From positions 1-64,000 of the forward strand of contig JASMDX010000055.1 of the NCBI GenBank assembly GCA_030752605.1: a stretch of DNA of 64,000 nt, in the 5' to 3' direction. The stretch comes from GCA-2731375 sp002731375. GTDB taxonomy: Bacteria > Pseudomonadota > Alphaproteobacteria > GCA-2731375. Every line of letters starts with the position of its first letter. The stretch's first letter is position 1. The position numbers were made by a program, and so were the translations under genes. The notes below the pieces were generated by a model. That model worked only from the letters and a program-made list of their open reading frames with translations, made no database searches and had not been told where the DNA came from. Positions 62,216 through 64,000 of this stretch are shown here, in pieces.

Positions 62216-62677
62216 CTATTTCAGCGTCAGTAGATAGGCTAGGACATCCTCGACCTCCTGGGCGCTCAGCACCGTCTTGCCCTTGAATTTCTTCAACACA
62301 CGGTGCAGACCGACATTGCGGTAAAACGCCGGCATGATGGTGTCTTCGTTAATGATGGTCGCATCCACAAGCCGCAGACGAAGTTCGCCGGAACTGTAGC
62401 GGCTGGCCACGCCCGTTAGATCGGGACCGATATTGCCATGAAACTGCTGCTCTGGTGCCGGCATGGCATGGCAGGCAAGACAGTTACCCTTTTTACGGTG
62501 AATGGCCACAGCACGGCCCTTGACCGGATCTCCCTGCTGCCCGGTCAGGGAATGTGCGATGCTCTCACCTTTGGTGATTTCAAACTTTACCAAGGACGCC
62601 TTTGTTTCGGCACTCGCGGCTGTCGCGGCGATTATCCCCGCCACGGAGAATGCCATCGCAATTGCTCTTGTTCTCAC
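62216..62677 (-). CDS. soxX: Monohaem c-type cytochrome SoxX
   Basis: A 153-residue periplasmic cytochrome, the electron-accepting partner of SoxA. The signal peptide is AIAMAFSVAGIIAATAASA. The haem motif is KGNCLACHAMPAP near residue 66, preceded by DPVKGRAVAIHRK. The distal Met is in INEDTIMPAFYRNVGLH, and the C-terminus is VLSAQEVEDVLAYLLTLK. The start is a GTG at 62677 with GAGG 7 bases upstream. It is separated by 210 bp from tsuA upstream; that gap holds no gene. Confidence 0.95.
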   Translation of the reverse strand: MRTRAIAMAFSVAGIIAATAASAETKASLVKFEITKGESIAHSLTGQQGDPVKGRAVAIHRKKGNCLACHAMPAPEQQFHGNIGPDLTGVASRYSSGELRLRLVDATIINEDTIMPAFYRNVGLHRVLKKFKGKTVLSAQEVEDVLAYLLTLK

Positions 62678-62886
62678 AATCAGACCTCACTCGTGTCACG
62701 CTAGTTTTTTAGGGTAGATATCAAGATCTCCCAATATTATTGAGTTGGAATGCGCCACTTCATATTGCCCTAGAAACCTGGCAAGCTCTCCGGCTACCAA
62801 CCAAAAATCATCATATATGGTTTTGTGCAAATGCTCAAACCGCGGCGGTCATAGCAAGATGAACCTGGAGCAGACAGGATGATCTT

Positions 62887-63987
62887 TCAGCGCCCGATCA
62901 AGGCGCGGAGGGCGTCAGCGAAATTGCCTTCTTCTTGATACTTGAGGCCCAGCAGGCCACCGATAATAATTGCCACGACAGCGATCAACGAGCCGAGCGA
63001 CAAGGTTGACATGCCCGTGATGCCTTGACCAACGGTGCAGCCAAGCGCCATGACGCCGCCTGTTCCCATCAGCGCCGCGCCGACCAGGTGACGCAGCATG
63101 TCGTTGGCGTCAGTGAAGCTTTCGATATGGAATTGTTTTCTGGCCAGCGCGGAAAGAAAAGCACCGGCAACAATGCCGCCGACCGCGGCAATGCCGAAAT
63201 TGATCGTTGAACCGGTAAAGGTCATCAAATACTGCAGCCCCTCACCGATCGGCGCGACGAAGGTCATGGAGGTCAGGGGTACCGGTTCGAAATCATCGGC
63301 GCCGACAATCCCGGTCACGGCCCAAGCCACTGCCACCAGCAGACCAACGATGAGACCGGCCGCGACATCTTGCGGCGAGCGGCGAAAGCCGGCGTCCTTG
63401 AAACAGAACCAGACCAGGGCGCCAGCAACCATGGCGGTAAGGATAATGCGGGCAGCGCCAAGGGGCGCGCCCAATACCGCCAATAGTTCCGGCAGTCCCT
63501 GATTGGCGGCACCCCAACCGCTAACGTCGATCATGCTGACCTCCTGCAATTCGACACGCGCCAGTCCGATCAGGCCACGCAAGGTCATATAGGCAAAAAT
63601 GCCCAGCACCACAGCGACAACAAACGATTTCAGATTACCGCCGCCTAGACGCACCAGGGTCTTGTTAGCGCAGCCCCCCGCCAACGTCATCCCAAAGCCA
63701 AACATAAGTCCACCGATAATCGCGCCCAGCCAGCCTAGATTGACGCTGCGGTAAATCGAGGCGTTTAAATCCACGGCTTCGAAAAGTTCCAGGCCCTGGC
63801 TGGCGAGCGTAGCCACCGCGACCGCCAGCATCCAAGCGCGTAGCCTGTTCCAATCGCCGATGAAGACGACATCGGACAGGGCGCCCATGGTGCAAAAATT
63901 CGTTCGTTGCGCCGTGACACCGAATAGGGCTCCAAGCACAAAGGCCAGGATCGCGACTTGAGTGTTAATGGGGATATCTTCGAGCAC
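62887..63987 (-). CDS. tsuA: YeeE/YedE-family thiosulfate/sulfur-compound transporter
   Basis: A 366-residue inner-membrane transporter. It begins with VAILAFVLGALFGVTAQRTN and FCTMGALSDVVF, then FGFGMTLAGGCANKTLVRLG. The second half repeats the pattern: GTGGVMALGCTVGQGITGMS. These Cys residues line the thiosulfate path in the TsuA/YeeE family. About nine hydrophobic segments are visible. The start is a GTG at 63987 with AAGGAA upstream, 13 bases from the window edge. Located before soxXYZA, it could bring thiosulfate or a sulfur compound across the membrane. Confidence 0.9.
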   Translation of the reverse strand: MLEDIPINTQVAILAFVLGALFGVTAQRTNFCTMGALSDVVFIGDWNRLRAWMLAVAVATLASQGLELFEAVDLNASIYRSVNLGWLGAIIGGLMFGFGMTLAGGCANKTLVRLGGGNLKSFVVAVVLGIFAYMTLRGLIGLARVELQEVSMIDVSGWGAANQGLPELLAVLGAPLGAARIILTAMVAGALVWFCFKDAGFRRSPQDVAAGLIVGLLVAVAWAVTGIVGADDFEPVPLTSMTFVAPIGEGLQYLMTFTGSTINFGIAAVGGIVAGAFLSALARKQFHIESFTDANDMLRHLVGAALMGTGGVMALGCTVGQGITGMSTLSLGSLIAVVAIIIGGLLGLKYQEEGNFADALRALIGR

Positions 63988-64000
63988 CAGCCGTTCCTTC

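Noticed and set aside
1..64000. CRISPR arrays, complete insertion sequences and rRNA genes
   Set aside because: No spaced repeat arrays, transposase genes or rRNA sequence were seen anywhere in the window.

Overview
The window is a chromosomal segment from a high-GC alphaproteobacterium. ParE, MurJ and TrpS, the GluQ-RS, NudC and the whole metabolic style point to a Rhodospirillales-like, probably marine, sulfur-oxidising heterotroph. The assignment is inferred from gene content only. Most genes sit in short co-oriented runs with clear ribosome-binding sites, and several decayed genes lie in the spacers.

Layout. 1-1.5 kb is the end of an integrated element: a tyrosine integrase abutting the isolated 5' half of a tRNA-Ser(UGA). 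1.5-8.7 kb holds methylsuccinyl-CoA dehydrogenase (mcd), a frameshifted Sel1/ankyrin pseudogene, a P-loop ATPase behind gluQ, a 3-hydroxyacyl-CoA dehydrogenase, an AlkA-type glycosylase, an HNH nuclease and a flavodoxin-fold protein. 8.7-13.8 kb is a leftward beta-oxidation operon (thiolase, FadJ-like fusion, TauD-like dioxygenase, enoyl-CoA hydratase), preceded by the remnant of a tiny Pmp3/YqaE-like membrane protein. 14-26.6 kb is accessory catabolism: nudC, nitronate monooxygenase-like and nitroreductase-like flavoproteins, a GFA protein, an acyl-CoA synthetase, a quinone-oxidoreductase-like protein, an LLM flavoprotein, a tartrate/malate dehydrogenase, an MFS exporter, a UbiD decarboxylase and a second TauD-like enzyme. 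26.7-33 kb contains a decayed phosphoesterase, an AT-rich spacer, murJ and trpS separated by a CoA-transferase and a sterol-desaturase-like protein, and a broken cyclic-nucleotide-binding gene.

33-44 kb carries an acetoacetate-decarboxylase-like protein, a DadA-like FAD oxidase, a PanE-like reductase with an acyl-CoA synthetase, and, divergent from these, a two-subunit adenosylcobalamin-dependent acyl-CoA mutase whose substrate-pocket motifs match none of the characterised mutases that I can recall. It converges on an unrecognised Cys/His-rich protein; a serine-glyoxylate-type aminotransferase follows. This is the best candidate for an undescribed pathway in the window. 44-53.6 kb has parE (with a consensus promoter overlapped by a LexA-like box and a terminator-like hairpin in its leader), a secreted hypothetical protein, a formyl-THF hydrolase-like protein, rhlE, a stand-alone RAM domain protein, a class III aminotransferase and hydrolases.

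53.6-64 kb is a lithotrophic sulfur block: aprM-aprB-aprA-phosphoesterase-sat for indirect oxidation of sulfite via APS with ATP recovery, and tsuA-soxX-soxY-soxZ-soxA for periplasmic thiosulfate oxidation, with a periplasmic rhodanese and a small acidic exported protein between them. soxB and soxCD are not in the window, which ends at the first codon of tsuA.
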